Below are positions 49,355 to 61,175 of a stretch of 64,000 nt of DNA, piece by piece; positions within the stretch are counted from its first letter, which is position 1; each line of letters opens with the position of its first letter. Position numbers and translations under genes: made by a program. Source of the DNA: Usitatibacter palustris. GTDB taxonomy: Bacteria; Pseudomonadota; Gammaproteobacteria; Burkholderiales; Usitatibacteraceae. The stretch is taken from assembly GCF_013003985.1 (NCBI RefSeq), contig NZ_CP053073.1, forward strand, positions 558,001 through 622,000, in the 5' to 3' direction. The notes under the pieces were generated by a model. It was not told the DNA's origin. It was given only the letters and a program-made list of their open reading frames with translations, and ran no database searches.

Positions 49355-51093
49355 AATTCGAGAAGCGCGCGCCGCAGCTGCGACTCAAGCTCGAGGGCTG
49401 GCGCTCACGCGTCGTGCTCGGGCTGGCGACCCTGGGCTTCCTCGTGCTCGCCGGCCGCGCCGTCTACCTGCAGGGCATGAACCAGCAGTTCCTCCAGGCC
49501 AAGGGCGAAGCGCGCTACGGCCGCGTGGTCGAGATGCCCGCTTCGCGCGGTCCCGTGCTCGACAGGAACGGGCAGATGCTCGCGCTCTCCACGCCGGTCG
49601 AGTCGATCTGCGTGACGCCCGACGACTGGGAGGCCGACGACGCTGCCGTGAAGCGCCTCGCCGCGGCACTCGGGATGGACGCGGGCGAGATTCGCCAGAA
49701 AATTGCCAACAAGGATCGCCAGTTCGTCTTCCTCAAGCGCCAGATCGCGCCCGAACAGGCGGCCAAGGTGATGGCGTTGCATGTGCCGGGCGTGTTCCTG
49801 CAGCGCGAGTACCGCCGCTTCTACCCGGCGGGCGAGGTGATGGCGCACGTGGTGGGCTTCACCGGCATCGACGACAACGGGCAGGAAGGCATCGAGCTCG
49901 CGCAGCAGAAGCGCCTCGCCGGCGTGGCCGGCAGCCGCAAGGTGATCAAGGATCGCAAGGGCAACATCGTGGAAGACGTGGCAAGCCTGCGGGTCCCGCG
50001 CGATGGCGAGGCGGTGACGCTCGCGATCGACCAGCGCCTGCAGTTCCTCGCGCACCGCGAGCTGCGCAACGCCGTCGCGGCCAATGGCGCGCGCGCCGGC
50101 TCCATCGTGATCCTCGACGCGAAGACGGGCGAGGTGATGGCGCTCGTGAACATGCCCGACTACAACCCGAACAACCGCGCCAACGTCACCGGCAAGCAGA
50201 CGCGCAACCGCTCGGTGACCGACCTCTTCGAGCCGGGCTCGACGTTGAAGCCCTTCACCGTCGCCGCCGCGCTCGACTCGGGCCTCGTGAAGCCCGACAC
50301 GCTCATCCAGACGGCACCCGGTTCGATGGCGATCGGCGGCTGGACGATCAGCGACTCGCATCCGTTCGGCGTGCTCTCGGTCGCGCAGGTGATCCAGAAA
50401 TCCTCGAACGTCGGCACCGCGAAGATCCAGCTCTCGATGACGGCCGAGCGCATGGGCACGCTCTACCGCGAGCTCGGTTTCGGCGCCGTGCCCGCCACCG
50501 GCTTCCCGGGCGAAGCGAAGGGACTGCTGCGACCCTGGACGCAATGGCGCCCGATCGAGCAGGCGACGATGTCGTACGGCCACGGCATTTCGGTTTCGCT
50601 GCTGCAGGTCGCGCGCGCCTACACCGTGTTCACGAACGAAGGCCAGCTGCTGCCGCTCGCACTCCTGAAGCGCGAAGCGCGTCCCATCGGCAAGCCGCTG
50701 TTCACGAAGGACACCACGCGCGAGATCGTGCGCATGATGGAAATGGCGGTCTCGCCCGGCGGCACCGCGCCGCGCGCGGCGGTGCCCGGTTACCGCGTCG
50801 GCGGCAAGACCGGCACGGCGCACAAGGCCGAGGCCGGCGGCTATGCCGAGCACAAGTACGTTTCCTCGTTCGTGGGCTTCGCGCCCGTGAGCAACCCGCG
50901 CTTCATCGTCGCGGTGATGATCGACGAGCCCTCGGGCACGAAGTACTACGGCGGCGACATTGGCGCCCCCGTCTTCTCGACGGTCATGGGCGCGGCCCTG
51001 CGAATGATGAGTGTCCCGCCCGATGCGCCGGGAATCCCGGGCGCACCCGGAACGATCAACGCGCAGGCGCGCGACACACGAGGCGAAGGATGA
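49351..51093 (+). CDS. ftsI: Peptidoglycan D,D-transpeptidase FtsI (PBP3)
   Basis: 580 aa. One membrane helix near 20-40, a PBP dimer domain, and a transpeptidase domain with Ser297 (EPGSTLKPF), SSN at 351-353 and Lys486-Thr-Gly (GGKTGTAHK). It cross-links septal peptidoglycan with FtsW. Full length. Confidence 0.97.
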   Translation: MKFEKRAPQLRLKLEGWRSRVVLGLATLGFLVLAGRAVYLQGMNQQFLQAKGEARYGRVVEMPASRGPVLDRNGQMLALSTPVESICVTPDDWEADDAAVKRLAAALGMDAGEIRQKIANKDRQFVFLKRQIAPEQAAKVMALHVPGVFLQREYRRFYPAGEVMAHVVGFTGIDDNGQEGIELAQQKRLAGVAGSRKVIKDRKGNIVEDVASLRVPRDGEAVTLAIDQRLQFLAHRELRNAVAANGARAGSIVILDAKTGEVMALVNMPDYNPNNRANVTGKQTRNRSVTDLFEPGSTLKPFTVAAALDSGLVKPDTLIQTAPGSMAIGGWTISDSHPFGVLSVAQVIQKSSNVGTAKIQLSMTAERMGTLYRELGFGAVPATGFPGEAKGLLRPWTQWRPIEQATMSYGHGISVSLLQVARAYTVFTNEGQLLPLALLKREARPIGKPLFTKDTTREIVRMMEMAVSPGGTAPRAAVPGYRVGGKTGTAHKAEAGGYAEHKYVSSFVGFAPVSNPRFIVAVMIDEPSGTKYYGGDIGAPVFSTVMGAALRMMSVPPDAPGIPGAPGTINAQARDTRGEG

Positions 51094-52574
51094 TCTGCGC
51101 CGCCGAATTCGCGCCCGCCGAGGAAGTGCAAATCCTCGACCACCTCGCCCAGCTCGGCGTGCCGCTCATCGACCTCACGGCCGATTCGCGCGCCGTGAAG
51201 ATGGGCTCGGTCTTCGTGGCGTACCCGGGCACGACGCGCGACGGCCGGGCCTTCATCACCGAGGCGATCGCCAAGGGTGCGGCCGCGGTGATCTGGGAGC
51301 GCTGCGGCTTCGACTGGGACGAGCGCTGGGAAGTACCCAACCTCGGTGTGGCCAACCTGCGCCACCGCATTTCGGAGATCGCGAGCCACGTGAACGGCGA
51401 TCCATCCGCGCACCTGTGGATGGTCGGCGTCACCGGCACCAACGGAAAGACGAGTGTGGCGCAGTGGATCGCGCGCGCCCACGACTCGCTCGGTCGCCGC
51501 GCCGCGGTGCTCGGCACGCTCGGCAACGGACTCGTGGGTGAAGTCTCGGAAGCGAAGAACACGACGCCCGACGCGATCGTGCTGCAACGCCTGCTCGCCG
51601 ATTACCTCAAGCGCGGCGCGCGCGTGGCGGCAATGGAAGTCTCGAGCCATGGTCTTCATCAGGGACGCGTAGCCGGCACCCGGTTCGACGTCGCGGTGTT
51701 CACCAATCTCACGCGCGACCACCTCGACTACCACGGCACGATGGAGGACTACGCCGAGGCGAAGTTCCAGGCCTTCGCGCTGCGCGGCCTGAAGTCCGCG
51801 GTGGTGAATGTGGACGATGCGTGGGGCGCGCGCTTCGCGGCCCGCCTCGCCGGTGGCCCGCTCGCGTTGGTCACCTACGGCGCTTCGCCCAATGCGCTGG
51901 TGCGGGCGAGCCAGGTCGCGATGTCGGAGGCCGGCGTGCGCTTTCGCGTCGATTCGCCCTGGGGCTCGGCCACGGTTGCCGCGCCTGTGCTCGGCGCCTT
52001 CAACGTGGACAACCTGCTCGCCGTTCTCGGCGCGCTGCTCACGGCCGGCATTGCTTTCCAGGACGCCGTGGGTGCGATCGCGAAACTCGCGCCCGTGCCC
52101 GGGCGCCTCGAGCGCTTCGGTGGCGGGAGCCGTCCGCTGGTCGTGGTCGACTACGCGCACACGCCCGATGCGCTCGAGAAAGCGCTCGCGGCCCTGCGGC
52201 CTGCCGTGGCCGCGGGCCACAAACTCATTTGCGTGTTCGGATGCGGCGGCGATCGCGATCCGGGCAAGCGACCCTTGATGGGTGCCGCCGCGGTTCGCCT
52301 CGCCGATCGCGTCGTCGTCACCAGCGACAACCCGCGCAACGAAGATCCGCTGCAGATCATCGAGCAGGTGCTCTCGGGCATTCCCGCGGGCCGCGCTGAA
52401 GCAATCTCCGAGCGCCAGGTCGCGATCTTCGATGCGATCCACAACGCGCGCGCGGGCGACGTCGTGCTGCTCGCGGGCAAGGGCCACGAGACCTACCAGG
52501 AAATCTGCGGCGTGCGCCACGCGTTCAGTGACGCCGAAGTGGCCGGTGCCGCGCTTGCCGAGGTTCGCACGTGA
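51090..52574 (+). CDS. murE: UDP-MurNAc-tripeptide synthetase (meso-DAP adding)
   Basis: 494 aa Mur ligase. ATP loop [56 protein letters not shown] and DNPRNEDP, the motif for meso-diaminopimelate selection. It adds the third residue of the stem peptide. Overlaps ftsI by 4 nt. Confidence 0.97.
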   Translation: MICAAEFAPAEEVQILDHLAQLGVPLIDLTADSRAVKMGSVFVAYPGTTRDGRAFITEAIAKGAAAVIWERCGFDWDERWEVPNLGVANLRHRISEIASHVNGDPSAHLWMVGVTGTNGKTSVAQWIARAHDSLGRRAAVLGTLGNGLVGEVSEAKNTTPDAIVLQRLLADYLKRGARVAAMEVSSHGLHQGRVAGTRFDVAVFTNLTRDHLDYHGTMEDYAEAKFQAFALRGLKSAVVNVDDAWGARFAARLAGGPLALVTYGASPNALVRASQVAMSEAGVRFRVDSPWGSATVAAPVLGAFNVDNLLAVLGALLTAGIAFQDAVGAIAKLAPVPGRLERFGGGSRPLVVVDYAHTPDALEKALAALRPAVAAGHKLICVFGCGGDRDPGKRPLMGAAAVRLADRVVVTSDNPRNEDPLQIIEQVLSGIPAGRAEAISERQVAIFDAIHNARAGDVVLLAGKGHETYQEICGVRHAFSDAEVAGAALAEVRT

Positions 52575-53920
52575 TGGGCATCGCCGAAGCCGCCAACGCC
52601 GTGGGCGGCACCCTCCAGGGCGCGCCGGTGGCGTTCACGGGCGTGTCCACCGACAGCCGCACCGTGGGCGCGGGCGAGCTCTTCATCGCGCTCACCGGCG
52701 AGAACTTCGACGGCCACGACTACGTGCAGGCCAGTGCCACGCGCGGAGCGGCCGCGGCGCTCGTCTCGCGCCCGATGGAAGTCGCGATTCCCCAGGTGAT
52801 CGTCGAGGACACCAAGCTCGCCCTCGGGCGCCTTGCCGCAGCCTGGCGCGCGCGCTTCACGCTGCCGCTCGTCGCACTCACCGGCAGCAATGGCAAGACG
52901 ACCGTCAAGGAAATGCTCGCCGCGATCCTCGCGCGCCACGGCGGCCGCGAGGGCGTGCTTGCGACGGAGGGAAACCTCAACAACGACATCGGCATGCCGC
53001 TCACGCTGCTGAAGCTGCGCGAGTCGCACTACTTCGCCGTGATCGAAATGGGCATGAACCACGCGGGCGAGATCGATTACCTCACGCACATCGCCCAGCC
53101 CACGGTCGCGCTCGTCACCAATGCGCATCGCGCGCACGTGGGGATGCTCGGCAGCGTCGAGGCGATCGCGCAGGCGAAGGGCGAAATCTATTCCGGCCTC
53201 AAGACGGGCGGCACCGCGATCGTGAACGGCGACGACGCCTTCGCGAGCCTGTGGATGTCGCTCAACCCCGATCGGCGCGTGCTCACCTTCGGCATGAAGG
53301 AGGGCGTGGACGTGCGCGGCATCCTGGGTGACGGGCAGTTGCGCATCATCACGCCCACCGATGCATTCGCGGTCTCGCTGCAGGTCGCGGGCGAGCACAA
53401 CGCGCGCAATGCGATCGCGGCGTGCGCCGCCGCGTGCGCGCTCGAGATCGCGCCGCATGCGATCCAGGCGGGACTCAACGGTTTCGCGGGCGTGCCCGGC
53501 CGCCTGCAGAAGCGCGCCGCCACGACGGGCGCCACGCTCGTCGACGACAGCTACAACGCGAACCCCGAATCGATGAAGGCCGCGCTCAAGGTGCTGGCCC
53601 TCGCACCTGCGCCGCGCGTCTTCGTGATGGGCGACATGGGCGAGTTGGGCGATGCCACGGCGCAGATGCACGCCGAAGTGGGCGCCTTCGCGAAGGGCGT
53701 GGGCATCGATCGGTTGCTGGCACTCGGCGAAGCGAGCCTGCACGCGGTCGAGGCCTTCGGCGCCGGCGCCGAGCACTTCACCGATTTCGAGGCCCTCGCC
53801 GCACGCGTGGAAAGCGCGGCGACGCCCAACGCAACGATCCTGATCAAAGGCTCGCGATTCATGCGCATGGAACGCATCGCCGACCGACTCGCGCAACCGG
53901 GAGGCCGCAATGCTGCTTGA
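52571..53920 (+). CDS. murF: UDP-MurNAc-tripeptide--D-alanyl-D-alanine ligase
   Basis: 449 aa. ATP loop [40 protein letters not shown], and [19 protein letters not shown]. It adds D-Ala-D-Ala to the UDP-MurNAc-tripeptide. It begins GTGATG overlapping the murE stop; either codon may start it. Confidence 0.97.
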   Translation: MMGIAEAANAVGGTLQGAPVAFTGVSTDSRTVGAGELFIALTGENFDGHDYVQASATRGAAAALVSRPMEVAIPQVIVEDTKLALGRLAAAWRARFTLPLVALTGSNGKTTVKEMLAAILARHGGREGVLATEGNLNNDIGMPLTLLKLRESHYFAVIEMGMNHAGEIDYLTHIAQPTVALVTNAHRAHVGMLGSVEAIAQAKGEIYSGLKTGGTAIVNGDDAFASLWMSLNPDRRVLTFGMKEGVDVRGILGDGQLRIITPTDAFAVSLQVAGEHNARNAIAACAAACALEIAPHAIQAGLNGFAGVPGRLQKRAATTGATLVDDSYNANPESMKAALKVLALAPAPRVFVMGDMGELGDATAQMHAEVGAFAKGVGIDRLLALGEASLHAVEAFGAGAEHFTDFEALAARVESAATPNATILIKGSRFMRMERIADRLAQPGGRNAA

Positions 53921-54995
53921 GCTGGCCCAATGGCTCTCGATCGACATCCGCGCGTTCAACGTCTTCCAGTACATCACGCTGCGCGTGGTGCTCGCTGCGC
54001 TCACGGCGCTCGCGATCAGCTTCATCATCGGTCCGGCGATGATCCGCAAGCTCACGGCCTACAAGATCGGCCAGGCGGTGCGCGACGACGGCCCGCAGAC
54101 GCACCTCATCAAGACGGGCACGCCGACGATGGGCGGCGCGCTGATCCTCGTGTCGGTCGCGGTCACGACGCTGCTCTGGGCCGACCTCGAGAACCGCTAC
54201 GTGTGGATCTGCCTGCTGGCGACGCTGGGGTTCGGCGGCGTGGGCTGGGTGGACGACTGGCGCAAGGTCGTGCACCGCAATCCGAAGGGGCTCTCGGCGA
54301 AGTCGAAGCTCTTCTGGCAGTCGATCATCGCGGCGATCGCGGTGGCGACGCTCGCTTACAGCGCGAAACTGCCGCAGCAGACCGAGCTCATCGTGCCGTT
54401 CTTCAAGTCGATCGCGATCCCGCTGGGCACGATCGGCTTCGTCATCCTCGGATTTTTCGTCGTGGTCGGCACATCGAACGCCGTGAACCTTACCGACGGC
54501 CTCGACGGCCTCGCGATCATGCCCACCGTGATGATCGCCTCGGCGCTCGCGATCTTCGCCTACGTCACGGGGCACGTCGGCTTCTCGAAGTACCTCGGCT
54601 TTCCTTATATAGCGGGCGCGGGCGAGCTCGCGGTGTTCTGCGGCGCGATCGCCGGGGCCGGCCTCGCGTTCCTGTGGTTCAACGCGTATCCCGCGGAAGT
54701 GTTCATGGGTGACGTCGGCGCACTGGCGCTGGGCGCTGCACTCGGCATGGTCGCAGTCGTCGTGCGCCAGGAGATCGTGCTTTTCATCATGGGCGGCGTG
54801 TTCGTCGTCGAGACGCTCTCCGTGATGATCCAGGTGGCGAGTTTCAAGCTCACCGGCAAGCGCATTTTCCGAATGGCGCCGCTGCACCACCACTACGAAT
54901 TGAAGGGCTGGAAGGAGAACCAGGTCGTCGTGAGGTTCTGGATCATCACGATGATGCTCGTCCTCTTCGGGCTCTCGACGCTGAAGCTTCGCTAA
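53910..54995 (+). CDS. mraY: Phospho-N-acetylmuramoyl-pentapeptide-transferase
   Basis: 361 aa with about ten membrane helices. Family motifs: [45 protein letters not shown] and [20 protein letters not shown]. It makes lipid I. It overlaps murF by 11 bp. The stop is followed by an inverted-repeat element. Confidence 0.97.
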   Translation: MLLELAQWLSIDIRAFNVFQYITLRVVLAALTALAISFIIGPAMIRKLTAYKIGQAVRDDGPQTHLIKTGTPTMGGALILVSVAVTTLLWADLENRYVWICLLATLGFGGVGWVDDWRKVVHRNPKGLSAKSKLFWQSIIAAIAVATLAYSAKLPQQTELIVPFFKSIAIPLGTIGFVILGFFVVVGTSNAVNLTDGLDGLAIMPTVMIASALAIFAYVTGHVGFSKYLGFPYIAGAGELAVFCGAIAGAGLAFLWFNAYPAEVFMGDVGALALGAALGMVAVVVRQEIVLFIMGGVFVVETLSVMIQVASFKLTGKRIFRMAPLHHHYELKGWKENQVVVRFWIITMMLVLFGLSTLKLR

Positions 54996-55001
54996 GGAAA
55001 A

Positions 55002-55175
55002 AAAATCTTGAAACACGGAGGACACAGAGGACACAGAGGAATGGAGGTTGCCCGCGACAGTGCGAGCAATGGGATGAAAGGAGGCGTTGCGTTCCTGAGA
55101 GCGACGATGCGCCGCCTTCACGACGACCACCTCCTCTCCTCCGTGTCCTCTGTGACCTCCGTGTTTCAAGATTTT
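55002..55175. repeat. Inverted repeat element E between mraY and murD
   Basis: Left arm about 55002-55048 and right arm about 55130-55175, 45-47 bp with a few mismatches, around an 81-bp centre. The arms open with AAAATCTTGAAACACGGAGG and contain short tandem units of the ACACAGAGG type. The element interrupts the otherwise overlapping dcw genes and leaves a gap of 239 bp between mraY and murD. Confidence 0.88.
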
Positions 55176-55234
55176 CTCGAGTCTTTCGCGTTCCAGAAAT
55201 TTATTTCGTTCTCCAACCGCTGGAGGTGAGCCAT

Positions 55235-56602
55235 GTGGACTGGGAAGGCAAGGGCGTTCTCGTTCTCGGACTGGGTGAAACGGGGCTTTCGGGCATTCGC
55301 TGGCTGGCGTCGAAAGGCGCGAACCTGCGTGCCGCCGACACGCGCCAAGCGCCTCCAGCGCTGGCAGAGGTCCGCCGCATCGCGCCCGGCGTTCGCATCG
55401 ACCTCGGACCCTTTGCGCCGTCGCTCCTGGAGGGCGTGGACACGATCCTTGCGAGTCCGGGTCTTGCGCTGCGCGACGCCTTCCTTCGAGACGCGCTGGC
55501 ACGCGGCGTGGAAGTCGTCGGTGATATCGAAATCTTCGGGCGTGAGCTTGCACGCCACCGAAAGGCCCGGGTGCTCGGAGTGACAGGGACCAACGGCAAG
55601 TCGACGGTGACGTCGCTTGCCGATGCCATGTGCCGCGCCGCGGGACGGCGCTCGGTCGCCTGCGGGAACGTGGGCGTGCCGGTGCTCGACTGTCTCGCGA
55701 CCGCGGAGACGTTCGGCCATCCGGACGTGTACGTGGTCGAGCTCTCGAGCTACCAGCTGGAAACGACGTCGAGCCTCGAGCTCGACGCGGGTGCCGTGCT
55801 CAACGTGACGCAGGACCACCTCGACCGCTACGACTCGATGCAGGATTACGCGGCGGCCAAGGCGCGCATCTTCGCCCACTGCAAGACGCGCATCGTCAAT
55901 CGCGAGGATGCGGTGACGCTCGCGATGGCCGAAGGGCACGAGATGACGTCCACGTTCGGGCTCGATGCGCCGAAGAATGAGCGCGAATGGGGCCTCGATG
56001 CCGCGCGCGCGAACCTGATGCGCGGCGACCGCTCGTTGCTGCCGGTGGCCGACGTCGCGATCCCCGGCCTGCACAACGCGGCCAATGCGCTCGCGGCGCA
56101 CGCGCTGTGCAGCGCGATCGATCTACCCGAAGCGCCGCTCGCCACCGCGATCCGCGCTTTCCGCGGACTGCCGCACCGCGTCGAACTGGTGGCGGAAGCG
56201 GGCGGCGTGCGCTTCTACAACGATTCGAAGGGCACGAACGTCGGCGCCGCTGTCGCCGCGCTCGAAGGCTTTACCTCGCCCGTCGTGCTCATCGCCGGCG
56301 GCGACGGGAAGCAACAGGATTTCTCGCCGCTCGCGGCCGCCGTGAAGGCGAAGGCGCGCGCGGTCGTGCTGATCGGGCGCGATGCGCCCGCGATCGCGAC
56401 CGCTCTCGCCGGCACCGGCGTGCCGCTCGTGAACGCGACTTCGATGGAAGACGCGGTGGGCAAGGCGCGCTTCCTCGCCGTCCATGGCGACGCGGTGCTG
56501 CTCTCGCCCGCGTGCGCGAGCTTCGACATGTTCCGCAATTACGGTCACCGCGGCGAAGTGTTCGCCGCCGCGGCGCGCGCACTCGTGGGGGCAACGCACT
56601 GA
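55235..56602 (+). CDS. murD: UDP-N-acetylmuramoyl-L-alanine--D-glutamate ligase
   Basis: 455 aa. N-terminal [23 protein letters not shown] loop [34 protein letters not shown], and C-terminal [19 protein letters not shown]. The GTG at 55235 was chosen because GGAGG is 8 nt upstream; a GTG at 55226 in the same frame overlaps that ribosome site. Ends in a TGATG overlap with ftsW. Confidence 0.96.
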   Translation: MDWEGKGVLVLGLGETGLSGIRWLASKGANLRAADTRQAPPALAEVRRIAPGVRIDLGPFAPSLLEGVDTILASPGLALRDAFLRDALARGVEVVGDIEIFGRELARHRKARVLGVTGTNGKSTVTSLADAMCRAAGRRSVACGNVGVPVLDCLATAETFGHPDVYVVELSSYQLETTSSLELDAGAVLNVTQDHLDRYDSMQDYAAAKARIFAHCKTRIVNREDAVTLAMAEGHEMTSTFGLDAPKNEREWGLDAARANLMRGDRSLLPVADVAIPGLHNAANALAAHALCSAIDLPEAPLATAIRAFRGLPHRVELVAEAGGVRFYNDSKGTNVGAAVAALEGFTSPVVLIAGGDGKQQDFSPLAAAVKAKARAVVLIGRDAPAIATALAGTGVPLVNATSMEDAVGKARFLAVHGDAVLLSPACASFDMFRNYGHRGEVFAAAARALVGATH

Positions 56603-57753
56603 TGCTCTACCGCGCGCAAACCCGCGACATCGGTGTCGACCTCGGGATGTTCTGGTCGGCGCTGCTGCTCGCGGCCATCGGCCTCGTGATGGTCTACTCG
56701 GCCTCGATCGCGATGGCCGAGGCCGAGCGCTTCACGGGTTTCCGTCCGGGGTTCTTCCTTGCGCGCCATTCGATCTACCTGGGCATCGGGCTCGCGGCGG
56801 CGATCGCGGTCTTCCGCGTGCCGATGTGGGTGTGGCAACGCGCCTCGCCTTACCTGTTCGTGCTCGGCGTGATCCTGCTCGTGGCCGTGCTCATTCCCGG
56901 CGTGGGACGCGAAGTGAACGGCAGCCGCCGCTGGATCTCCTTCGGGTTCGCGACGTTCCAGCCCTCGGAGCTGATGAAGCTCTTCGTCGTGCTCTACGCG
57001 GCCGATTACACCGTGCGCAAGGCCGCGTTCATGGACGACTTCCGCAAGGGCTTCCTGCCGATGTTCGCGGTGATGACGCTGGTCGCCGCGATGCTGCTGC
57101 GCGAGCCCGACTTCGGCGCGCTCGTGGTGACCACGACGATCGCGATGGGCGTGCTGTTCCTCGGCGGGCTCAACTGGCGGCTGTTTGCCGGCCTCACGGC
57201 ACTGCTTGCCGCGGCCTTCGTGGTGCTGATCCTTTTCTCGCCCTATCGACTGCAGCGGATCGTGGGCTTCATGGATCCCTGGTCGGATGCCTACGGCAAG
57301 GGTTACCAGCTCTCGCATTCGCTGATCGCCTTCGGGCGCGGCGAGTGGCTCGGCGTGGGACTGGGTGCGAGCGTCGAGAAGCTCTTCTATCTTCCGGAAG
57401 CGCACACGGATTTCCTGCTCGCGGTAATCGCCGAGGAGCTCGGGTTCGCGGGTGTCGCCGCGGTGATCACGCTCTTCCTTTATCTCGTGCATCGCGCCTT
57501 CGCCGCGGGCCGCCAGGCGGCGAGCCTCGAGCGCTATTACGCCGCGCTCGTGGCCCAGGGCATCGGCGTGTGGTTCGCGGCGCAGGCCTTCATCAACATG
57601 GGCGTGAACATGGGGTTGCTGCCCACCAAGGGCCTCACGCTCCCCCTGCTCTCGTTCGGCGGCACCGGCATCGTCGTGAACATGGTCGCCGTGGCGTTGT
57701 TGCTGCGCGTCGACCACGAGAACCGCTACCTCATGAAGGGAGGCTCGCTGTGA
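56602..57753 (+). CDS. ftsW: Peptidoglycan polymerase FtsW
   Basis: 383 aa SEDS protein with ten membrane helices. Signatures: [56 protein letters not shown] segment and [20 protein letters not shown]. It polymerises septal glycan with FtsI. GTGA overlap with murG. Confidence 0.96.
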   Translation: MLYRAQTRDIGVDLGMFWSALLLAAIGLVMVYSASIAMAEAERFTGFRPGFFLARHSIYLGIGLAAAIAVFRVPMWVWQRASPYLFVLGVILLVAVLIPGVGREVNGSRRWISFGFATFQPSELMKLFVVLYAADYTVRKAAFMDDFRKGFLPMFAVMTLVAAMLLREPDFGALVVTTTIAMGVLFLGGLNWRLFAGLTALLAAAFVVLILFSPYRLQRIVGFMDPWSDAYGKGYQLSHSLIAFGRGEWLGVGLGASVEKLFYLPEAHTDFLLAVIAEELGFAGVAAVITLFLYLVHRAFAAGRQAASLERYYAALVAQGIGVWFAAQAFINMGVNMGLLPTKGLTLPLLSFGGTGIVVNMVAVALLLRVDHENRYLMKGGSL

Positions 57754-58874
57754 GCGCTCCCGGCAAGCGGACGATCCTCGTCATGGCCGCGGGCACCGGC
57801 GGGCACGTGTTCCCCGGTCTCGCGATCGCCGCCGAGCTCGCCGCGCGCGGCTGGGACGTCGCCTGGATGGGCACGCCCAAGGGCATGGAGAACGCGCTGG
57901 TCGCGAAGGCCGGCTACCCGATGACGCACGTGAGCATGTCGGGCATCCGCGGCAAGGGACTCCTTTCCTATGTGTTCCTGCCGCTGAAGATCCTCATCGC
58001 GTTCTGGCAGGCGACCGTCGCGATCTTCCGCGTGCGCCCGCATGTCGTGCTGTCGATGGGCGGCTACGTCGCGTTTCCCGGCGGCATGATGGCCGTGCTC
58101 TGGGGCCGCCCGCTCGTCGTGCACGAACCGGGTGCGGTCGCGGGGATTACCAACCGCGCGCTCGCCCTCGTGGCTGACCGCGTGGTGGTGGGCCTCGAAG
58201 GCGCGTTCGATCGCCCGATCGCGCATGCGCTCGCGCGCCACCTCCCGAAGCCTGCGCGCGTCGAGAACCTGGGTACGCCGGTGCGCGCGGAGATCGAAGC
58301 CGTGCCGTCGCCCGAGGCGCGCCTCGCGGGCCGTGAAGGCCGGCTGCGCCTGCTCGTGGTCGGTGGCAGCCTCGGCGCGCAGACCATGAACGACCTCGTG
58401 CTCGCGACGCTGAAGTCGATGGGCGCCGAAGAACGCCCCGAGGTCGTGCACCAGGCGGGCGCGAAGTTGCACGACGCGCTCTCGACCCAATACCGCGAAG
58501 CCGGCGTGGCGGCGGAGGTCGTCCCGTTCATCGACGACATGGCTGCGCGCTACGCGTGGTGCGATGTCCTCATCTGCCGCTCGGGGGCCGTGACGGTCGC
58601 CGAGATCGGCACCGCGGGCATTGCCGCGATCCTCTTTCCGCTGCCCTGGTTCGTCGCCGACGAGCAGAAGGCCAACGCGAACTTCCTCGCCGCGAAGGAT
58701 GCGGGGATCGCGCTCGACCAGCTCGCGACCACGCCCGATTCGCTCGCGACCGTGCTTCGCGGCCTCACGCGCGAGAAGCTGCGCGACACGGCGAGCCGCG
58801 CGCGAGCGCTGGGCCGCCCCGGCGCGGCCGCGCATTGCGCCGACCTGTGCGAGGAGCTTGCCCGTGCGGCATAA
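57750..58874 (+). CDS. murG: UDP-GlcNAc--MurNAc-pentapeptide GlcNAc transferase
   Basis: 374 aa, GT-B fold. Motifs: [69 protein letters not shown] and [20 protein letters not shown]. It makes lipid II on the cytoplasmic face. GTG start, 11-nt overlap with murC. Confidence 0.97.
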   Translation: MSAPGKRTILVMAAGTGGHVFPGLAIAAELAARGWDVAWMGTPKGMENALVAKAGYPMTHVSMSGIRGKGLLSYVFLPLKILIAFWQATVAIFRVRPHVVLSMGGYVAFPGGMMAVLWGRPLVVHEPGAVAGITNRALALVADRVVVGLEGAFDRPIAHALARHLPKPARVENLGTPVRAEIEAVPSPEARLAGREGRLRLLVVGGSLGAQTMNDLVLATLKSMGAEERPEVVHQAGAKLHDALSTQYREAGVAAEVVPFIDDMAARYAWCDVLICRSGAVTVAEIGTAGIAAILFPLPWFVADEQKANANFLAAKDAGIALDQLATTPDSLATVLRGLTREKLRDTASRARALGRPGAAAHCADLCEELARAA

Positions 58875-60258
58875 GGTCAAGCGCGTTCATTTCGTGGGCA
58901 TCGGCGGCTCGGGCATGTCGGGCATCGCCGAAGTGCTCGGCAACCTCGGCTATACCGTGACGGGATCGGATCTCGCCGATGGCGTGGTCGTGCGGCGCCT
59001 GCGCGAGCTGGGCATCAAGGTCGTCACCGGCCACGCGGCGGAGAACGTCGCGCAAGCCGATGCCGTCGTGGTTTCGTCGGCGGTGAAGCCCGACAACCCC
59101 GAAGTGCTGCGCGCTCGCGAGATGCATATTCCGATCGTGCCGCGCGCGATGATGCTTGCCGAGCTCATGCGCTTCAAGCAGGGCATCGCGGTGGCGGGCA
59201 CGCACGGCAAGACCACCACGACCTCGCTCGTCGCCGCGGCGCTGGGCGAAGCCGGGCTCGATCCGACCTGCGTGATCGGCGGGCGACTCAATTCGATCGG
59301 TACGAATGCGCGCCTCGGCAAGGGCGAGTTTCTCGTCGCCGAAGCCGACGAGTCCGATGCGTCGTTCCTCTACCTGCAGCCGGTGATCTCGGTGGTGACG
59401 AACATCGACGCCGATCACATGGAGACCTACGGCCAGGACTTCGAGCGCCTCAAAGGTGCGTTCGTGGAGTTCCTCGAGCACCTGCCGTTCTACGGGCTTG
59501 CTGTGCTGTGCAAGGACGATCCGCACGTCCACTCGATCATGCCGCGGCTCACGAAGCAGATCCTTTCCTACGGCATCCGTTCGGAAGCGGACCTGCGCGC
59601 CGAGAACGTGAAGTGGATCGACAACGGACGCATGCAGTTCACGGCGGTGTCGTACATCAACCATTTCAAGCCGCTCGAGGTCACGTTGAATCTCCCGGGC
59701 GAGCACTACGTCCTGAACGCGCTCGCGGCGATTGCCGTGGCGCGCGAAGTCGGCTGCCCCGAGGCGGCGATCGCGAAGGCGCTCGCGGAATTCACCGGCG
59801 TGGGCCGGCGCTTCCAGCGCTTCGGCGACGTGACGCTGAAGAGCGGCGCGCACTTCACGCTCGTGGACGACTACGGTCATCACCCGGTGGAGATGGCGGC
59901 CACCCTCGCGGCCGCGCGCGGCGCGTTTCCCGGCCGGCGCGTGATCCTCGCTTTCCAGCCGCATCGCTATACGCGCACCCGCGACCTCTTCGAGGATTTC
60001 GTGCGGGTGCTGTCCACCGTTGATGACCTCGTGCTCGCCGACGTCTACTCGGCGGGAGAAGCGCCGATCGTCGCGGCCGACGGCCGCGCGCTCGCTCGCG
60101 CATTACGAGTCGCGGGCAAGGTCGAGCCCACGTTCGTCGAGAACACCAGCGAGATGCGCGAGGCGGTCCTTTCGCGCGTCCAGGACGGCGACGTCGTCCT
60201 CACCATGGGCGCGGGTTCCATCGGCGGGCTTGCGCCGGAACTGGCGCTCGCGCAATGA
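58864..60258 (+). CDS. murC: UDP-N-acetylmuramate--L-alanine ligase
   Basis: 464 aa from GTG 58864 (GGAG 7 nt upstream). [23 protein letters not shown] loop [34 protein letters not shown] and [19 protein letters not shown]. It adds the first residue of the stem peptide. ATGA overlap with murB. Confidence 0.97.
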   Translation: MRHKVKRVHFVGIGGSGMSGIAEVLGNLGYTVTGSDLADGVVVRRLRELGIKVVTGHAAENVAQADAVVVSSAVKPDNPEVLRAREMHIPIVPRAMMLAELMRFKQGIAVAGTHGKTTTTSLVAAALGEAGLDPTCVIGGRLNSIGTNARLGKGEFLVAEADESDASFLYLQPVISVVTNIDADHMETYGQDFERLKGAFVEFLEHLPFYGLAVLCKDDPHVHSIMPRLTKQILSYGIRSEADLRAENVKWIDNGRMQFTAVSYINHFKPLEVTLNLPGEHYVLNALAAIAVAREVGCPEAAIAKALAEFTGVGRRFQRFGDVTLKSGAHFTLVDDYGHHPVEMAATLAAARGAFPGRRVILAFQPHRYTRTRDLFEDFVRVLSTVDDLVLADVYSAGEAPIVAADGRALARALRVAGKVEPTFVENTSEMREAVLSRVQDGDVVLTMGAGSIGGLAPELALAQ

Positions 60259-61175
60259 ACATGGCCGAAACCTCCTCCTTCCTCCAGGCCCACGCGATGC
60301 GCGGGGTCCTGCGCACGGACGAGCCGATGGCCAAGCACGTGAGCTGGCGCGCGGGCGGGCGTGCTCGCGTGTTCTTCCAGCCGTCGGATCTCGAGGACCT
60401 GCGCGCCTTTCTGCCGACTCGTCCCGCGGACGAGCCGATCCTCTTCGTGGGATTGGGAAGCAACCTGCTCGTGCGCGACGGTGGTTTCGCCGGCACCGTG
60501 GTCCTCACGCATCACGCGCTCACCGGGATCGAGATGACCGGTCCCATGACCTTCACCGCGGGTGCGGGCGTTCCCTCGCCGCATCTCGCGCGCTTTGTCG
60601 CGCGCCACGGGGGCGCGGGGGCCGAGTGGCTCGCCGGCGTGCCCGGCACGGTCGGCGGAGCGCTCGCGATGAACGCGGGCTGCTACGGCGGCGAGACGTG
60701 GAATCACGTGGTGAATGTGCAGGCGATCGATCGCGGCGGCGCGCTGAAGACGCGTGTGCCTTCGGAGTACGAGATCGGCTACCGGCACATGCACCTGCGC
60801 GAGGGGCACGAGGAGTGGTTCGTCGCCGCGACGTTCGCATTCCATCCGGGCGAGGAGGCGCAGTCGATGGCGACGATCAAGTCGCTGCTCGCGCGCCGCG
60901 TCGCTTCGCAGCCGCTCAACGAACCCAACGCCGGGAGCGTGTTCCGCAATCCCGTCGGCGACCACGCCGCGCGGCTGATCGAAGCCGCGGGCCTCAAGGG
61001 CCACACGATCGGTGGCGCCCAGGTCTCGACCAAGCATTCGAATTTCATCATCAACACGGGCAAGGCGACGGCGGCCGACATCGAGACGCTGATCGACCAT
61101 GTGCAGGCGACCGTGCTCGCCGCGAGCGGCATCGAGCTCGTTCGCGAAGTCCGCATCATTGGAGATCGCGCATGA
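60255..61175 (+). CDS. murB: UDP-N-acetylenolpyruvoylglucosamine reductase
   Basis: 306 aa, type I FAD enzyme. [20 protein letters not shown] (FAD-binding), [40 protein letters not shown] with the catalytic Ser, and the C-terminal EVRIIGDRA. It reduces enolpyruvyl-UDP-GlcNAc to UDP-MurNAc. ATGA overlaps on both sides. Confidence 0.96.
   Translation: MNMAETSSFLQAHAMRGVLRTDEPMAKHVSWRAGGRARVFFQPSDLEDLRAFLPTRPADEPILFVGLGSNLLVRDGGFAGTVVLTHHALTGIEMTGPMTFTAGAGVPSPHLARFVARHGGAGAEWLAGVPGTVGGALAMNAGCYGGETWNHVVNVQAIDRGGALKTRVPSEYEIGYRHMHLREGHEEWFVAATFAFHPGEEAQSMATIKSLLARRVASQPLNEPNAGSVFRNPVGDHAARLIEAAGLKGHTIGGAQVSTKHSNFIINTGKATAADIETLIDHVQATVLAASGIELVREVRIIGDRA

Noticed and set aside
54996..55234. Small coding gene between mraY and murD (frame 55008-55229)
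   Set aside because: The frame mostly translates the inverted repeat itself (KHGGHRGHRG...), has no ribosome site and no recognisable domain.
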